This document shows, piece by piece, positions 1 through 9,417 of a stretch of 64,000 nt of DNA (positions are counted from its first letter, which is position 1; each line of letters begins with the position of its first letter). The translations under genes were made by a program, and so were the position numbers. The DNA comes from Corynebacterium endometrii (GTDB taxonomy: Bacteria; Actinomycetota; Actinomycetes; Mycobacteriales; Mycobacteriaceae). Where the stretch lies: contig NZ_CP039247.1 in NCBI RefSeq assembly GCF_004795735.1, forward strand, positions 744,001 through 808,000, in the 5' to 3' direction. The notes below the pieces were generated by a model. That model did not search any database. It saw only the letters and a program-made list of their open reading frames with translations, and was not told the origin of the DNA.

Positions 1-528
1 TGCAGACTTCTCCAAGGACTTGCCTTGATGCCATTGCAGGGTGCGGTACTGGTAGTCGCGGGTGGTGTAGTCATTCATTACTGCGTAACCAGCGATGTAT
101 TCCTCAGCTTCGGATTCAGCTACGCGGCGGGCACGCTTACCCACGATGACTGCCAACTCGCCTTCCCAGTCAAGCGCACTGTTAGCGTAGTCAGGAACGT
201 TAACATCATCGTAGGGGCCGACGAGTGCGTCGGGGAATTTTACAAACAGGGTTGGGAACTCTGGCAATTCGCGGCCCATTTCCTTGATGTGGTTTGCGTA
301 GTTTAAGCCTACACAAACAATCTTCTTTGGAGCTGGGACTACGGGCGCAAGATCGGTTTTAGTAAAGGTGATTTCTTCGCCGGCAGCGTCCGCAGCAATC
401 TGCTCCCACTTTTCCTCTTGGAGCAGGGCGCCTAAGTCCGGATAGCCATCGATTACAATCGCGGTGGTCTCGGACTCGACGCGAGCGGCGACGGTCAAAT
501 CGTTACGACGAATAGTTGCAAGACGCAT
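1..528 (-). CDS. genF: Fumarylpyruvate hydrolase, FAH family (3' part cut by window edge)
   Basis: This is the N-terminal 176 residues of a fumarylacetoacetate-hydrolase family protein. Translating the minus strand from the ATG at 528 gives a typical FAH start, including [13 protein letters not shown] and, further on, the DALVGP and [11 protein letters not shown] stretches that line the metal/substrate site. In the gentisate pathway such an enzyme splits fumarylpyruvate into fumarate and pyruvate in the cytoplasm. It lies 3 nt downstream of the gentisate dioxygenase gene on the same strand, so the two are almost certainly co-transcribed. The C. glutamicum order genD-genF(-genM) supports the name; the expected genM (maleylpyruvate isomerase) would lie beyond the left edge and cannot be seen. 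Confidence 0.85.
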   Translation of the reverse strand, partial: MRLATIRRNDLTVAARVESETTAIVIDGYPDLGALLQEEKWEQIAADAAGEEITFTKTDLAPVVPAPKKIVCVGLNYANHIKEMGRELPEFPTLFVKFPDALVGPYDDVNVPDYANSALDWEGELAVIVGKRARRVAESEAEEYIAGYAVMNDYTTRDYQYRTLQWHQGKSLEKSA

Positions 529-531
529 TAT

Positions 532-1650
532 TTAGATACCTTTCGGAATGAATACTCGAGCCAAGTCGAGCTTTTCAAAAATTGGGAAATCGGAGAAACA
601 GAACAGATCTAGGCCATCGGTGTCGGCCTGAACTGACCACTTTTGCCAGGATGGAATATTTACAACGTCACCCTTGGCTACTTCGAAGGACTTTTCTCCA
701 ACGTTGATAGTACCGGTGCCCTCGAAGACCTGGAACACGCGATTGCCCACCTCGTGGGTCGGCTCGGTCTCTGCAGAAGGCCGGAGGCGGTGAAACTCGC
801 ATCGAATCGTGCTCATTACGTCGCCACCGGTGGTGGGGTTGGTGTAGCGGATTGCAGCATGGCCAGGGCCTGCAACGCCGGGGAACCCAGCATCCTCGAG
901 TGCAAGTTGGTCATTAAGTGCGGCGTCCGTATGCGCCCAAGAATAGCGGCCGATTGGGGAGGAAGAGGTCTGGCCAGGGAATGCCAATGGGCGTAAGCCT
1001 GGGTGGGCCCATAGCTTTTCCGAGCGTGAGAACTCAGGTGTGGACTCGTCAGTCAAGGCCTCAGAGCCATACTCGAAAAATCCGGTGTCCATTTGGTGCT
1101 GGAAGGGGATATCTAGTCCGTCGAGCCAGGCCATTGGTTCGGTGGCGATATTATGATGGCCGTGGAAGTTCCAGCCAGGAGTCAGTAGGAGATCGCCTCG
1201 TTTCATCGGCACTGCATCACCGTTGACCACCGTCCATACGCCCTCGCCTTCGATGACGAAGCGGAAAGCATTCTGGGAATGGCGGTGCTCTGGAGCATTC
1301 TCTCCAGGTGCAAGGTACTGGATCGCGGCCCACAGAGTCGGGGAGATATAGGTATTCCCACCTAGGCCGGGGTTGGCAAAGCCCAGTGCCCTACGCTCGC
1401 CGCCACGTCCTACAGGGACTAGTTCGCCGGAGCGCCGCGCGAGTTTGATGAGGTCCGCCCAGACCCACTTGTGGGCTACTGCGGCAGGCTCTGGGGTATT
1501 AGGCATGAGACCGCCAATCTGGCGCCATAAAGGCTTGAGGTAGGTCTCATCCATCTTTTGGTACATGGTTTCCAGTTCTGCAGCCTCTTCAGGGGTGGGC
1601 TCGGGAACCTTGAATTCCACATGTTTGTTGGAATAATCGCTATCTGCCAT
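532..1650 (-). CDS. genD: Gentisate 1,2-dioxygenase
   Basis: A bicupin ring-cleavage dioxygenase of 372 residues that opens gentisate (2,5-dihydroxybenzoate) to maleylpyruvate with Fe(II) and O2. The N-terminal cupin has the iron-binding APGENAPEHRHSQNAFRF motif followed by VIEGEGVWTVVNGD; the second cupin is near EVGNRVFQVFEGTG. The reading frame stays open far upstream, but I start it at 1650 (MADSDYSNK) because GGAGGA sits just before this ATG; longer starts would run into genR. It is the first gene of the genD-genF unit, 160 nt downstream of genR, with a probable GenR operator in that gap. Confidence 0.92.
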   Translation of the reverse strand: MADSDYSNKHVEFKVPEPTPEEAAELETMYQKMDETYLKPLWRQIGGLMPNTPEPAAVAHKWVWADLIKLARRSGELVPVGRGGERRALGFANPGLGGNTYISPTLWAAIQYLAPGENAPEHRHSQNAFRFVIEGEGVWTVVNGDAVPMKRGDLLLTPGWNFHGHHNIATEPMAWLDGLDIPFQHQMDTGFFEYGSEALTDESTPEFSRSEKLWAHPGLRPLAFPGQTSSSPIGRYSWAHTDAALNDQLALEDAGFPGVAGPGHAAIRYTNPTTGGDVMSTIRCEFHRLRPSAETEPTHEVGNRVFQVFEGTGTINVGEKSFEVAKGDVVNIPSWQKWSVQADTDGLDLFCFSDFPIFEKLDLARVFIPKGI

Positions 1651-1728
1651 GTTGTCCTCCATGCAATTCTCGTGCGATTTATTTCTGTGAGCGCCACCAT
1701 ATTCCGCACCACACGTGCTCTCAACAAC

Positions 1729-1745
1729 TTTCCGTAATGCGGAAT
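1729..1745. promoter_or_regulatory. Probable GenR (IclR-type) operator upstream of genD
   Basis: The sequence reads TTTCC-N7-GGAAT, with a perfect inner inverted repeat TTCCG/CGGAA around a 5-nt centre. It differs at one base from ATTCC-N7-GGAAT, which I recall as the reported C. glutamicum GenR motif. It lies 79 nt upstream of the genD start. Another ATTCC half-site is at 1701-1705. The assignment is from position and symmetry, not from a binding experiment. Confidence 0.5.
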
Positions 1746-1810
1746 AAAGGGGGTAAGCTAGTGTTTGAAAGCTGGGAAACATTCGACTTAGGCGCGATAT
1801 ATGTTTGGTT

Positions 1811-2563
1811 TTAACCCTGGTTGGGTGTGGTGGTGGGGGAAGTAGGGTGTACAAAATCCGCCAGTTGGAGATTGAGTTCGGTGGCATAAGTTCGTAGCGT
1901 TTCAGAAGCTAGCGCTGACATTTCGGAGAAACGTATGCTGGGCATCGATATGGTGACTGCTCCTAACACGTCCCCCATATCATTGACGAGCGCGGCACCG
2001 ACGGCGGATACGTCTTTCTCTGCCATCTGGTTGTTGACTGAGAAACCGCGTTCGCGTACGCGGCGTAGTTTCCGCCGTAATTGCTTAAAGTCCTCCAAAG
2101 TCCAGTCTTTGTATAACTCCCGTTGCTCACGGGAGGATAGTTCCGCAAGGCAGGCGAGGCCCCCGGAATTATTCTCAGCAGGAACAACCTGGCCTTTTCG
2201 TGACCCAACGCGTACGGCTTTGATTCCGTCAACCGTGTCAATGAAGTGGGTCTTGCGTCCCCGTGTGATGGTCAGATGAGTTGTCTCTCCAGTGGCTGCA
2301 GTCATGAGTTGCAGGTAGGGGCGGGCTATCTTGGACAACTGCATTCCGAGTCTGGGGGTGAGCGTGCTGGTATTGAGCGCTGGCCCTGCCAGGTAGGTGT
2401 GGGCGATGGTCGGCACCGCAAAGCCGCGGTAAACCAGCATTGCTAAGGAGCGGTGAACCGTGGATTGGCTGACCCCATATTCCCTGGCTACTTCGGAAAT
2501 CTTAACCTCCCCCGCACTGTTGAGCTGCTGAAGAAGTATCAGGCAAAGGTCCACGCTACGCAT
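1811..2563 (-). CDS. genR: IclR-family regulator of gentisate genes
   Basis: A 250-residue IclR-type transcription factor. The N-terminal winged helix-turn-helix (about residues 1-60) has VAREYGVSQSTVHRSLAMLVYRG, and the C-terminal effector domain contains the GRKTHFIDTVDG and SVNNQ segments typical of IclR proteins that sense aromatic acids. The start at 2563 (MRSVDL) has AAGGA at good spacing; the GTG at 2605 has no ribosome binding site and would put the product 14 residues longer. It sits between the divergent genDF and genKH units, as in C. glutamicum, where GenR activates both in response to 3-hydroxybenzoate or gentisate. Confidence 0.88.
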   Translation of the reverse strand: MRSVDLCLILLQQLNSAGEVKISEVAREYGVSQSTVHRSLAMLVYRGFAVPTIAHTYLAGPALNTSTLTPRLGMQLSKIARPYLQLMTAATGETTHLTITRGRKTHFIDTVDGIKAVRVGSRKGQVVPAENNSGGLACLAELSSREQRELYKDWTLEDFKQLRRKLRRVRERGFSVNNQMAEKDVSAVGAALVNDMGDVLGAVTISMPSIRFSEMSALASETLRTYATELNLQLADFVHPTSPTTTPNQG

Positions 2564-2620
2564 GTATTCCTTAGGTTTTGCTCCGTAGAAGCTTTGAGGA
2601 AACACCGACTTAACCCCGCC

Positions 2621-2637
2621 TTTCCGCTATACGAAAT
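2621..2637. promoter_or_regulatory. Second GenR-type palindrome, genR-genK gap
   Basis: TTTCC-N7-GAAAT lies 41 nt before the genK start and matches ATTCC-N7-GGAAT at 8 of 10 arm positions, with the same 7-nt spacing as the site before genD. It is placed to control genK and possibly genR itself. Confidence 0.4.
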
Positions 2638-2677
2638 TGTATTGATTGTAACATGGGTCACTGGTTGGCTCTAAGGC

Positions 2678-3997
2678 ATGACTACGACACAATCTACCCG
2701 GACTAACGGGTTTACGTTGCTGGGTATTTCCGGCCGTCCCCTGGCGGCAGTGTTGCTCGGCTGGTTCTTTGTAATTTTCGATGGTTATGATCTCATTGTC
2801 TACGGAACGGTCCAGACTCGGCTTATTGAGCTATGGGGCATCACCGATGGTCAGGCTGGCACCATTGGCTCCACCGCCTTTATCGGCATGGCGTTGGGAG
2901 CTATTGTGGTGGGACGTTTATCTGACGCGATTGGCCGTAAGAAGGCCATTATTCTGTCAGTTTTAATTCTTTCCGTTTTCACTACATTATGTGCGCTGGC
3001 ACCAAATCCCTGGGTGTTCGGTGCTCTGCGCTTCCTTGCTGGCTTAGGCTTAGGCGGTTTAGTTCCTTCTGTGAACGTCATGGTGTCTGAACTAGTACCT
3101 CACGAGCGTATGGCGGCTTGGTCCACGGTAATGATGTCCGGCGTTCCGTTGGGTGGCTCTATTGCCGCCATATTGGCTCAGTACATCGTGCCATCTTCCG
3201 AATATTGGGGTTGGCGTGCAATGTTCCTCGTTGCCCTGATTGCGCTTGTTGTGGGTTTGCCGCTCGCGCTGAAGGTATTTCCGAATGATGCTGAGATGCG
3301 CGCGCTGAATGGCCGCCCGGCAAGAGTTATCACTACGGCACCTGAAGCCACTGCCTCTTCCGTGTCGTCCGATCGCCCAACGACTGAGGTGCAGCCTAAG
3401 TTCTCCACACTTTTCTCTGCAAAGTACCGTGTAATCACCTTCTGGTTTACTGCCGCAACTTTCGTGACTCTCTTTACCTGGTATGGCCTAGGTACCTGGC
3501 TACCACGGCTTATGCAGACGGAAGGCTACGACTTTGGTGCAGCCCTGCGCTTTACGCTTGCTCTTAACCTGGGTGCCGTGTTGGGCTCCGTGATCACTGC
3601 CTGGGCGGGGGACAAGTTCGGCCCTATTCGCGCAGGTATCGTTGCAGCTTTGCTCGCTGGCTGCGCGTTGATGTTGCTGTTGACATATCCGCCGGTATGG
3701 GCCGTTTACGTGATTCTAATTTTTGCTGGTGTGGGAACGCATGGAACCCAGATTCTCATCATCGCTGCAGTGACCCAGTCCTACCCGAACCTCATGCGAG
3801 GTACTGCACTTGGATGGGCAATGGGCGTGGGGCGCATCGGTGCTGTCATAGCCCCGCAACTGGCGGGTCTATTACTGCAGTGGGGCCTAGGTGCACGCTC
3901 AAACTTCCTACTATTTGCTGCCATGGCTCTGATTTCCTTTAGCTGCCTGCTGATAATTAATGCCATATTGTCCAAGCGTCAGCGCAGCGTCGCCTAA
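2678..3997 (+). CDS. genK: MFS aromatic-acid transporter (gentisate/3-hydroxybenzoate uptake)
   Basis: A 439-residue major facilitator with about 12 membrane helices. Helix 1 carries the FDGYDLIVYG signature of the aromatic acid:H+ symporter (AAHS) family, and the loop after helix 2 has GRLSDAIGRKKAII, the MFS motif A. A charged central loop (about residues 205-240) separates the two halves. It diverges from genR and is followed 54 nt later by genH, so it is probably a genKH operon that imports 3-hydroxybenzoate or gentisate. The substrate is inferred from its neighbours. Confidence 0.88.
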   Translation: MTTTQSTRTNGFTLLGISGRPLAAVLLGWFFVIFDGYDLIVYGTVQTRLIELWGITDGQAGTIGSTAFIGMALGAIVVGRLSDAIGRKKAIILSVLILSVFTTLCALAPNPWVFGALRFLAGLGLGGLVPSVNVMVSELVPHERMAAWSTVMMSGVPLGGSIAAILAQYIVPSSEYWGWRAMFLVALIALVVGLPLALKVFPNDAEMRALNGRPARVITTAPEATASSVSSDRPTTEVQPKFSTLFSAKYRVITFWFTAATFVTLFTWYGLGTWLPRLMQTEGYDFGAALRFTLALNLGAVLGSVITAWAGDKFGPIRAGIVAALLAGCALMLLLTYPPVWAVYVILIFAGVGTHGTQILIIAAVTQSYPNLMRGTALGWAMGVGRIGAVIAPQLAGLLLQWGLGARSNFLLFAAMALISFSCLLIINAILSKRQRSVA

Positions 3998-4051
3998 ATA
4001 TCCCTTTTTCTTTTTATTCCGTTCTTTTAGCGAAAGGACAGTGTATTTCCC

Positions 4052-5386
4052 ATGTACACCTCCCCGATTTCTAGCGAATTAGCTGGCCAGAAGGTCATTA
4101 TCTCTGGTGGAGGCATTGGCGGTGCAGCCTGCGCCGTGGCGATGGCTTTGCGAGGCGCCGAAGTGGAGCTTTACGAGCGCGCCGCGGAATTCCGGGAAGT
4201 GGGTGCTGGAATCCAGATCGGTCCCCACGGATGGCGTATGTTGAAGCAGTTTGGCCTCGAGAAGGAAATGGTCGACCTAGGCTTTCTTCCGAAGCGCATG
4301 GTGTTTAAGGACGCCATCAGCACCGAAGACCTCTTGACCCTGAATTTCGATGACGAGTTCGAGGCTCACTATGCCGGCCGCTACTTGGTCATCCACCGCT
4401 CCGACCTACTTGGACTACTAGTAGAGGCCGCACAAGCACTTGGAGCTAAGCTCTACAATGGAGTGACCGTTACCGGCGCTGAGAATACGGAGAATGGTGC
4501 GGTAGCCACACTCGAGTGGGCCGCCAGTGATGGCCCGAACACTGCAGAGGGGGATATCTTCGTAGCCTACGACGGCATCCACTCCGTTCACCGCAAACGC
4601 TTCGTAGATGATGTCCCCGTGGGGTCCGGGTACGTGGCTTACCGCGGCACGTCTGATCGTTCCGAGGATACCGAAATGTCCGCTCTCGAAGACGTGGTCG
4701 GATTCATTGGTCCGAAGGTCCACTTCATTCAATACCCTCTGCGCGGTGGCAAGCTCCTTAACCAAGTGGCTGTGTTCGAATCTCCGCGTTACCTAGAGGG
4801 ACTGCAGTCCGACGATATTCCGGAGGACTGGGGTAATAACGACGAGTTCCGCGGCGCCTTTGGCCATACCAATGAGTTCATTCAGGGCCGTCTTGACCAC
4901 ATGTGGCTTCATACTTGGTGGCAGATGTCCGACCGGGAACCACTTATGGAGTGGGCCGATGGCAATATCATCGTGATGGGTGATGCGGCTCATCCACCGC
5001 TGCAGTATCTTGCTTCGGGCGCAGTGATGGCCATTGAGGATGCTGAGGCGCTAGCCTCCTACGCCGCCGATGCTGTCAACAGTGGCACCCTGGTTTGGTC
5101 TGAGGTGCTTAAAGAGGTGGAAGCCGAGCGTGGCCCACGCTGTGCGCGCATCCAGACTACTGGTCGTTTCTGGGGCGAGTTGTGGCACGTCGACGGCCTT
5201 GCCCGTTTGACACGCAACGAGCTATTCCGCTCAATCAATGTAACTGGATGGACGAAATACGCAGACTGGCTATGGAAGTACGATGTCGCAGACCGCCATT
5301 ACATTAAGAATCCTGAGGCCGGTCAGCTGCCGAAAGAAATCGCTGACTGGCGCTACCGCGTCGGTGAAATCGCTAAGAATATTTAA
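4052..5386 (+). CDS. genH: 3-hydroxybenzoate 6-monooxygenase (FAD, NADH-dependent)
   Basis: A 444-residue group A flavoprotein hydroxylase that converts 3-hydroxybenzoate to gentisate, feeding genD. An N-terminal Rossmann motif [19 protein letters not shown] binds the FAD ADP part; YDGIHS (usually ADGxxS) is the mid-protein NAD(P)H/FAD motif; [16 protein letters not shown] is the FAD ribityl motif. The ribosome binding site is GAAAGGAC. It follows genK and ends just before a strong terminator. The match to the family and the gentisate context make the substrate fairly secure; a salicylate-type hydroxylase is the main alternative. Confidence 0.9.
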   Translation: MYTSPISSELAGQKVIISGGGIGGAACAVAMALRGAEVELYERAAEFREVGAGIQIGPHGWRMLKQFGLEKEMVDLGFLPKRMVFKDAISTEDLLTLNFDDEFEAHYAGRYLVIHRSDLLGLLVEAAQALGAKLYNGVTVTGAENTENGAVATLEWAASDGPNTAEGDIFVAYDGIHSVHRKRFVDDVPVGSGYVAYRGTSDRSEDTEMSALEDVVGFIGPKVHFIQYPLRGGKLLNQVAVFESPRYLEGLQSDDIPEDWGNNDEFRGAFGHTNEFIQGRLDHMWLHTWWQMSDREPLMEWADGNIIVMGDAAHPPLQYLASGAVMAIEDAEALASYAADAVNSGTLVWSEVLKEVEAERGPRCARIQTTGRFWGELWHVDGLARLTRNELFRSINVTGWTKYADWLWKYDVADRHYIKNPEAGQLPKEIADWRYRVGEIAKNI

Positions 5387-5422
5387 GGGAGAACCCTAAG
5401 GCCACTCGCTAGTCTCCCCTCA

Positions 5423-5452
5423 CCGCTCCTTTCCATTAGAGGGAAGGAGCGG
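5423..5452. terminator. Bidirectional terminator between genH and the yczE-like gene
   Basis: A 12-bp hairpin (one G-T pair, 6-nt loop): CCGCTCCTT at 5423-5431 pairs with AAGGAGCGG at 5444-5452, followed by TTATTT on the plus strand. It lies between two convergent genes and can serve both. Confidence 0.75.
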
Positions 5453-6094
5453 TTATTTAGCCTCGTCAGCGACGAGCTTCTTCGTGTAAGGCAGCATAAT
5501 GCCTACGATTGGGGAGAGGGCGAATAGCGTGATTACGGTCGCCTCGCGCACCACCTCGAAGTGATGAAGGACGAATGCGGATAGGGCAAGCGCAAATGTG
5601 AGCAAGGTAGCATCGAAAATTGCCTTGGCCTTCGGGAAAGAAATCCGTAGCTGAGTGGCAATCAGGTTTGTTATGCCCTCATTGGGTACGTAAATGTAAT
5701 TCGCCGCGGCCACCAGTGCAACCCCTAAGCCCAGTATGAAAGTCCCCAGTAAGACTACTGCAAGCTGGGCAATGTAGTTGGTGGGATTTAGCCAACCCAG
5801 CGCCCACATCCAGATATCGAGTGCGGGTGATGATATGAGCGTGGCCGGAATCTGCAACCAGCCCGAGCGCGGGAATTCGCCTCGCAGCGTAATGAGCTGA
5901 ATTACGAGAAAAACGGCGCTGATGACAAAGAACCAGCCGCCGAAGCTCAATCCGCCAATAAGTGAGAGAGCGTATTGGGGCGAAGCGACCGCCGTGGTGC
6001 CCAAGCCAGCCTTAGTGGTTACTGCGATACCACCCATGAGCACGATGAGACCGACGATCGAGATTAAAAGGCGGCGCGGTGAGGCTAGCTTCAT
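5453..6094 (-). CDS. YczE/YitT-like integral membrane protein
   Basis: A 213-residue protein with about five to six hydrophobic helices and the start GLIVLMGGIAVTTKAGLGTT, typical of the YczE/YyaS/YitT membrane family. The centre has YVPNEGITNLIA followed by KAKAIFDATL, also conserved in that family. Function is unknown; some relatives sit beside transporters or regulators. It converges with genH and shares its terminator. No partner gene is evident, since the IS element lies directly upstream. Confidence 0.7.
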   Translation of the reverse strand: MKLASPRRLLISIVGLIVLMGGIAVTTKAGLGTTAVASPQYALSLIGGLSFGGWFFVISAVFLVIQLITLRGEFPRSGWLQIPATLISSPALDIWMWALGWLNPTNYIAQLAVVLLGTFILGLGVALVAAANYIYVPNEGITNLIATQLRISFPKAKAIFDATLLTFALALSAFVLHHFEVVREATVITLFALSPIVGIMLPYTKKLVADEAK

Positions 6095-6190
6095 GGAGCT
6101 ATTGTAAACGCGGAGTGTGCTGTGGTGGGCTCAAAATGGTTCATATATTGCGCGCAGCAGGAAGTGGTTGAAACTTGGCCACCTGAGACG

Positions 6191-7658
6191 GTCAAGTCCT
6201 GGGTAGTGGTGTATCTGTATTTCGAATCTGGGGTTAGTTTCATGGCGGTGGTTTAGGGGCCGTCTCGGGGATGGGGGGTGAGGGTATTCACGCGGCGTTT
6301 TCCTGGTTGTTGTCGCGGTCCTCGTCGATGACCCCAGCGGCGATGATCTCTTTGGTCTGTGTCAGGCTGGCCAGTGACATATAACGCTTCTGTTGGATCC
6401 AGTCATCGTGCTGTTCGGCCAAAACCGCCCCAACAAGGCGCACAACAGCGTCTCGGTTTGGGAAGATTCCTACGACATCGCTACGCCGGCGGATCTCTCT
6501 ATTGAGCCGTTCAGTGGGGTTATTCGACCAGATTTTGCTCCACACCGCTTTCGGCGCAGCGGTAAACGCCAACAGCTCGTCGAGACACTCCTCGAGGTAG
6601 TCTGCCACGTTCGGGAACTTGTGCTGGCAGAACTCCACCACATCCCTGGCCTGGACCCACACGTTGGTGGCATCGGGTTGCTGGAAGATCGTGTGAAACA
6701 TTGCTGATAGGGTCGGCCACTGGGTCTTCGGTACCTGGGCTGATAGGTTCTTCGCGAAGTGGGTGCGGCACCGCTGCCAACTAGCCTGCGGCAGGCAATC
6801 ACCCACGGCTGCTTGAATACCAAGATGGGCATCACTGGTGACCAGGAATACCCCGGTGAGGCCACGGGCGATGAGGTCGCGGAAGAACCCGGTCCACGAC
6901 GCGGTAGATTCCGCTGTAGCAACCTGCATGCCAAGCAGTTCGCGGTAGCCGTCAGCGTTGACACCTGTGGCCAGTAGCACGCTGGCTTTGACGACTCGGC
7001 CGCCTTCGCGCACTTTCATCGTCAACGCGTCACAGGAGAGGTAGTAATACGGGCCCTGGTCCAATGGTCTGGTACGGAATTGTTCGACCATCGTGTCAAG
7101 CTCTTTGGCCATCTCGCTGACCTGTGATTTCGATAGGTTGTGGATACCGAGTGTGGCGACTAGGTCGTTCATCCTGCGGGTGGAGACCCCCTTGAGGTAG
7201 CAGGTGGCGATAACTGTGGTCAGGGCGCGTTCGGTGCGGCTGCGGCGCTCTAGCAGCCAGTCGGGGAAAAATGAGCCGGTGCGTAGCTTCGGGATTGCCA
7301 CATCGATACTGCCGACGCGGGTATCTAGCTGTCGGTGACGGTAACCATTGCGGGTGTTTGTACGATCCGGCGAGACTGTTGCATAATCTGCCCCGCAGAC
7401 GGTGTCTGCCTGGGCGGAGAGAATCTGGTTGATGAAGTCAGTGAGCATTTGGCGCATCAGGTCTGGGGATGCTTGAGTCAGTAGCTGTTCGACATACGCG
7501 GTCGGATCGATATGATTGGGGTCAGCGGCCATCGCAGGGTACTTCCTTTCGAGGATAGGTAAGAGTTGATTCGAAAGGTACCCGCGATGGTCGCCTCATT
7601 GTGCACCGGCACAAGGCCTACCGCGGGCTACAGATACACCACGCTAGCGGACGCAACC
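6191..7658. mobile_element. IS256-family insertion sequence, intact (copy 1)
   Basis: The element contains one transposase gene flanked by imperfect inverted repeats: 6196-6219 and 7629-7652 share GTCC and then GTGGTGTATCTGTA. A 9-bp direct repeat CCTGAGACG lies at 6182-6190 and at 7659-7667, immediately outside the ends, which fits the 8-9 bp target duplication of this family. The exact outer end is uncertain by 1-2 nt because the terminal bases of the two arms differ. Confidence 0.8.
6288..7532 (-). CDS. IS256-family (mutator type) transposase
   Basis: A 414-residue DDE transposase. The first Asp lies in YYYLSCDALTMKVREGG, the second in FLVTSDAHLGIQAAVGDCLP, and the catalytic Glu in [23 protein letters not shown]. 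Length and motif spacing are those of an active enzyme and the frame is unbroken. GGAAG lies a short distance before the ATG. The same protein type survives as a broken C-terminal fragment at 19558-19919. Confidence 0.93.
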   Translation of the reverse strand: MAADPNHIDPTAYVEQLLTQASPDLMRQMLTDFINQILSAQADTVCGADYATVSPDRTNTRNGYRHRQLDTRVGSIDVAIPKLRTGSFFPDWLLERRSRTERALTTVIATCYLKGVSTRRMNDLVATLGIHNLSKSQVSEMAKELDTMVEQFRTRPLDQGPYYYLSCDALTMKVREGGRVVKASVLLATGVNADGYRELLGMQVATAESTASWTGFFRDLIARGLTGVFLVTSDAHLGIQAAVGDCLPQASWQRCRTHFAKNLSAQVPKTQWPTLSAMFHTIFQQPDATNVWVQARDVVEFCQHKFPNVADYLEECLDELLAFTAAPKAVWSKIWSNNPTERLNREIRRRSDVVGIFPNRDAVVRLVGAVLAEQHDDWIQQKRYMSLASLTQTKEIIAAGVIDEDRDNNQENAA

Positions 7659-7740
7659 CCTGAGACGCACCAAGGGGAATTTGTTTTTAGACTGCGCCGA
7701 TCTTCATTCCCTAAACAACCTGGAGCATATCGCTGATTTT

Positions 7741-7794
7741 AGTTATTCAGATGAACTTCTTTTGCGAGCGAGACAGGGAAGCAGTTATTCAGAT
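7741..7794. repeat. 12-nt direct repeat in front of the MFS gene
   Basis: AGTTATTCAGAT occurs at 7741-7752 and again at 7783-7794, a 42-nt period equal to four helical turns. It lies 76-130 nt before the MFS start and could be a regulator binding site. No regulator gene is adjacent; this part of the upstream region may predate the IS insertion. Confidence 0.4.
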
Positions 7795-7869
7795 TCGGTA
7801 TAGCTCTATTCACATCTCTTAGGCCCTAGCACCGCTGCTGAGCCAAAGCGGCGGCTAGAGTCCTATTAC

Positions 7870-8994
7870 ATGAATTCATACCCCCCTTATCAGCGTTGGG
7901 CCATCTACGTGGGAGGCTTCGTAGGGCCATTTTCTGGCCAGGCGCTGGGGGTTGTGCTGCCGGAGTTCGGTCAAAGCTTTGGAATTGGCGTATCCACGGC
8001 CTCCATCACATTGTCGGCGTACCTATTTCCATTCGCCATCGTAATGCTCTTTTCGACCCGGCTTATCGCGGGGCTTTCTCCCTCAAGGGTCATCATGTGG
8101 GCTTACGCGGTGACCCTGGCGGCGGCGGTAGTGCTCGTCGTCACTCCGTGGTGGTGGCTGTTCCTCGTGGGATATTGCATCATGGGCGTGGCCAATGCTT
8201 TCACCACGCCCGTGCTCCAAATTGTTCTCAAACGGATCACCCCTAGCAGTGAGATTGGTTCAGCGCTGGGCACGTATACGGCCATGCAGTCCCTGGGTAT
8301 CCTGTCCGCGCCGCTGATTGCGGGCGTGACGGCCGGACTGAGCTGGCGCCTGATCTTCCTGCTAACGCTCGCCGCGGTCCTGGCGATTCTGCTCATTCGC
8401 GTCCCGAACATCCCCGCGGAGCCCCCGCGGCGCGTAAGCGGCGGAAGCATCGCCGTTGCAGGGGTGGCGGCGAAAATGCTGGCCTGCTACGCGGTGGGAT
8501 TGTGCGTCATCGGCCTAGCGTTCATCGCCGCCCTTCACGCCGGTGAGCGTTTTGGGTTGGATGCTTTCCAGCGGGGCCTGGTCATCATGTGCGGCGGCCT
8601 GCTAGCGTTCATAGTCTCGCGTTCGTTGGGCCGGCTGGGGGACCGCATAGGCGCCCAGAAGATGCTGGTGCTGAGCCTCATCGCCGCGGCCATAGGCCTG
8701 GCCCTGTACCCGGCGGTGGGATCACCGTGGCTGTTGGCGTTGTTATGGGCCGTGACCGTCACTGCGGCCCAGGCCGCCCAGACCTCAATTAACGTCACAG
8801 TATTATCCGCTGAGGGAGGGGAGAAATTTCTCTCCACCGTTCAGGCATTTCGCTATTTCGGTAGTTCGTCCACGCCCCTCCTCATTCTCCCAGTATTTAA
8901 CCTCCACGCCTCCTGGGGCTTTTTCATCCCCGCGGCGCTGTTAGTCGTGGCGGCGTCAGTCCAGCCGCTGCTGCCCATGGGTAAGCAGCGGTAG
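7870..8994 (+). CDS. MFS transporter of unknown substrate
   Basis: A 374-residue major facilitator with about 11-12 hydrophobic helices (GGFVGPFSGQALGVVLPEFG at the start; a GDRIGAQKM loop in the second half). The protein is short for the family, with compact loops and no large cytoplasmic domain. Relatives of this size are often drug or small-solute exporters, but nothing in the sequence names a substrate. It lies between the IS element and a non-coding stretch and is not obviously part of an operon. Confidence 0.75.
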   Translation: MNSYPPYQRWAIYVGGFVGPFSGQALGVVLPEFGQSFGIGVSTASITLSAYLFPFAIVMLFSTRLIAGLSPSRVIMWAYAVTLAAAVVLVVTPWWWLFLVGYCIMGVANAFTTPVLQIVLKRITPSSEIGSALGTYTAMQSLGILSAPLIAGVTAGLSWRLIFLLTLAAVLAILLIRVPNIPAEPPRRVSGGSIAVAGVAAKMLACYAVGLCVIGLAFIAALHAGERFGLDAFQRGLVIMCGGLLAFIVSRSLGRLGDRIGAQKMLVLSLIAAAIGLALYPAVGSPWLLALLWAVTVTAAQAAQTSINVTVLSAEGGEKFLSTVQAFRYFGSSSTPLLILPVFNLHASWGFFIPAALLVVAASVQPLLPMGKQR

Positions 8995-9417
8995 CAGCCG
9001 TAAATGTCCCCTCACCTTTCGCGGCGCTGCGCGCCGGGCTCGACGGGGCCAGGCGGTGGCGGCTTTTAGCTGCACAGGCCTAGCGCGCAATCCCCGCCCG
9101 CGGGTGCGTTCGTTGCCTATTCCGTAGTATCCGAATACCCGCCGGTGTCTGCCGTAGGGTAAGTCAAAAGTCGGGGCAGCGCACTGGTAACGGCCGGCCG
9201 CACGGTCGAACCGGTTACATGCACCCACGAGCCTGCTGTGCTCGTGTCGCCGGGGCGCCATACTTGGATATGTAGGACTAGGGGGCTGAAAACCACGAGG
9301 GGCCGCATGGGGTCAGGGAGAGGTTTGGTTACGTTTGCCCGGCGGGTAGAGGCCGGTGATTAGACGTGGTGCGCTAGAAAGTCGAAGCGGGGTGGAGGCG
9401 CCGTACGAGTTGGGCGC
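8995..9417. other. Non-coding stretch, no convincing gene
   Basis: GC-rich sequence between the MFS gene and the terminator of the 3-hydroxyanthranilate operon. Open frames here lack ribosome binding sites and recognisable products. TGTCCCCTCACCTT at 9005-9018 recurs inverted at 16525-16538. I see nothing else. Confidence 0.5.

Noticed and set aside
1476-1887. N-terminal extension of genD to 451 residues
   Set aside because: It would overlap genR and lacks a site; the start at 1650 has GGAGGA and gives the family length.
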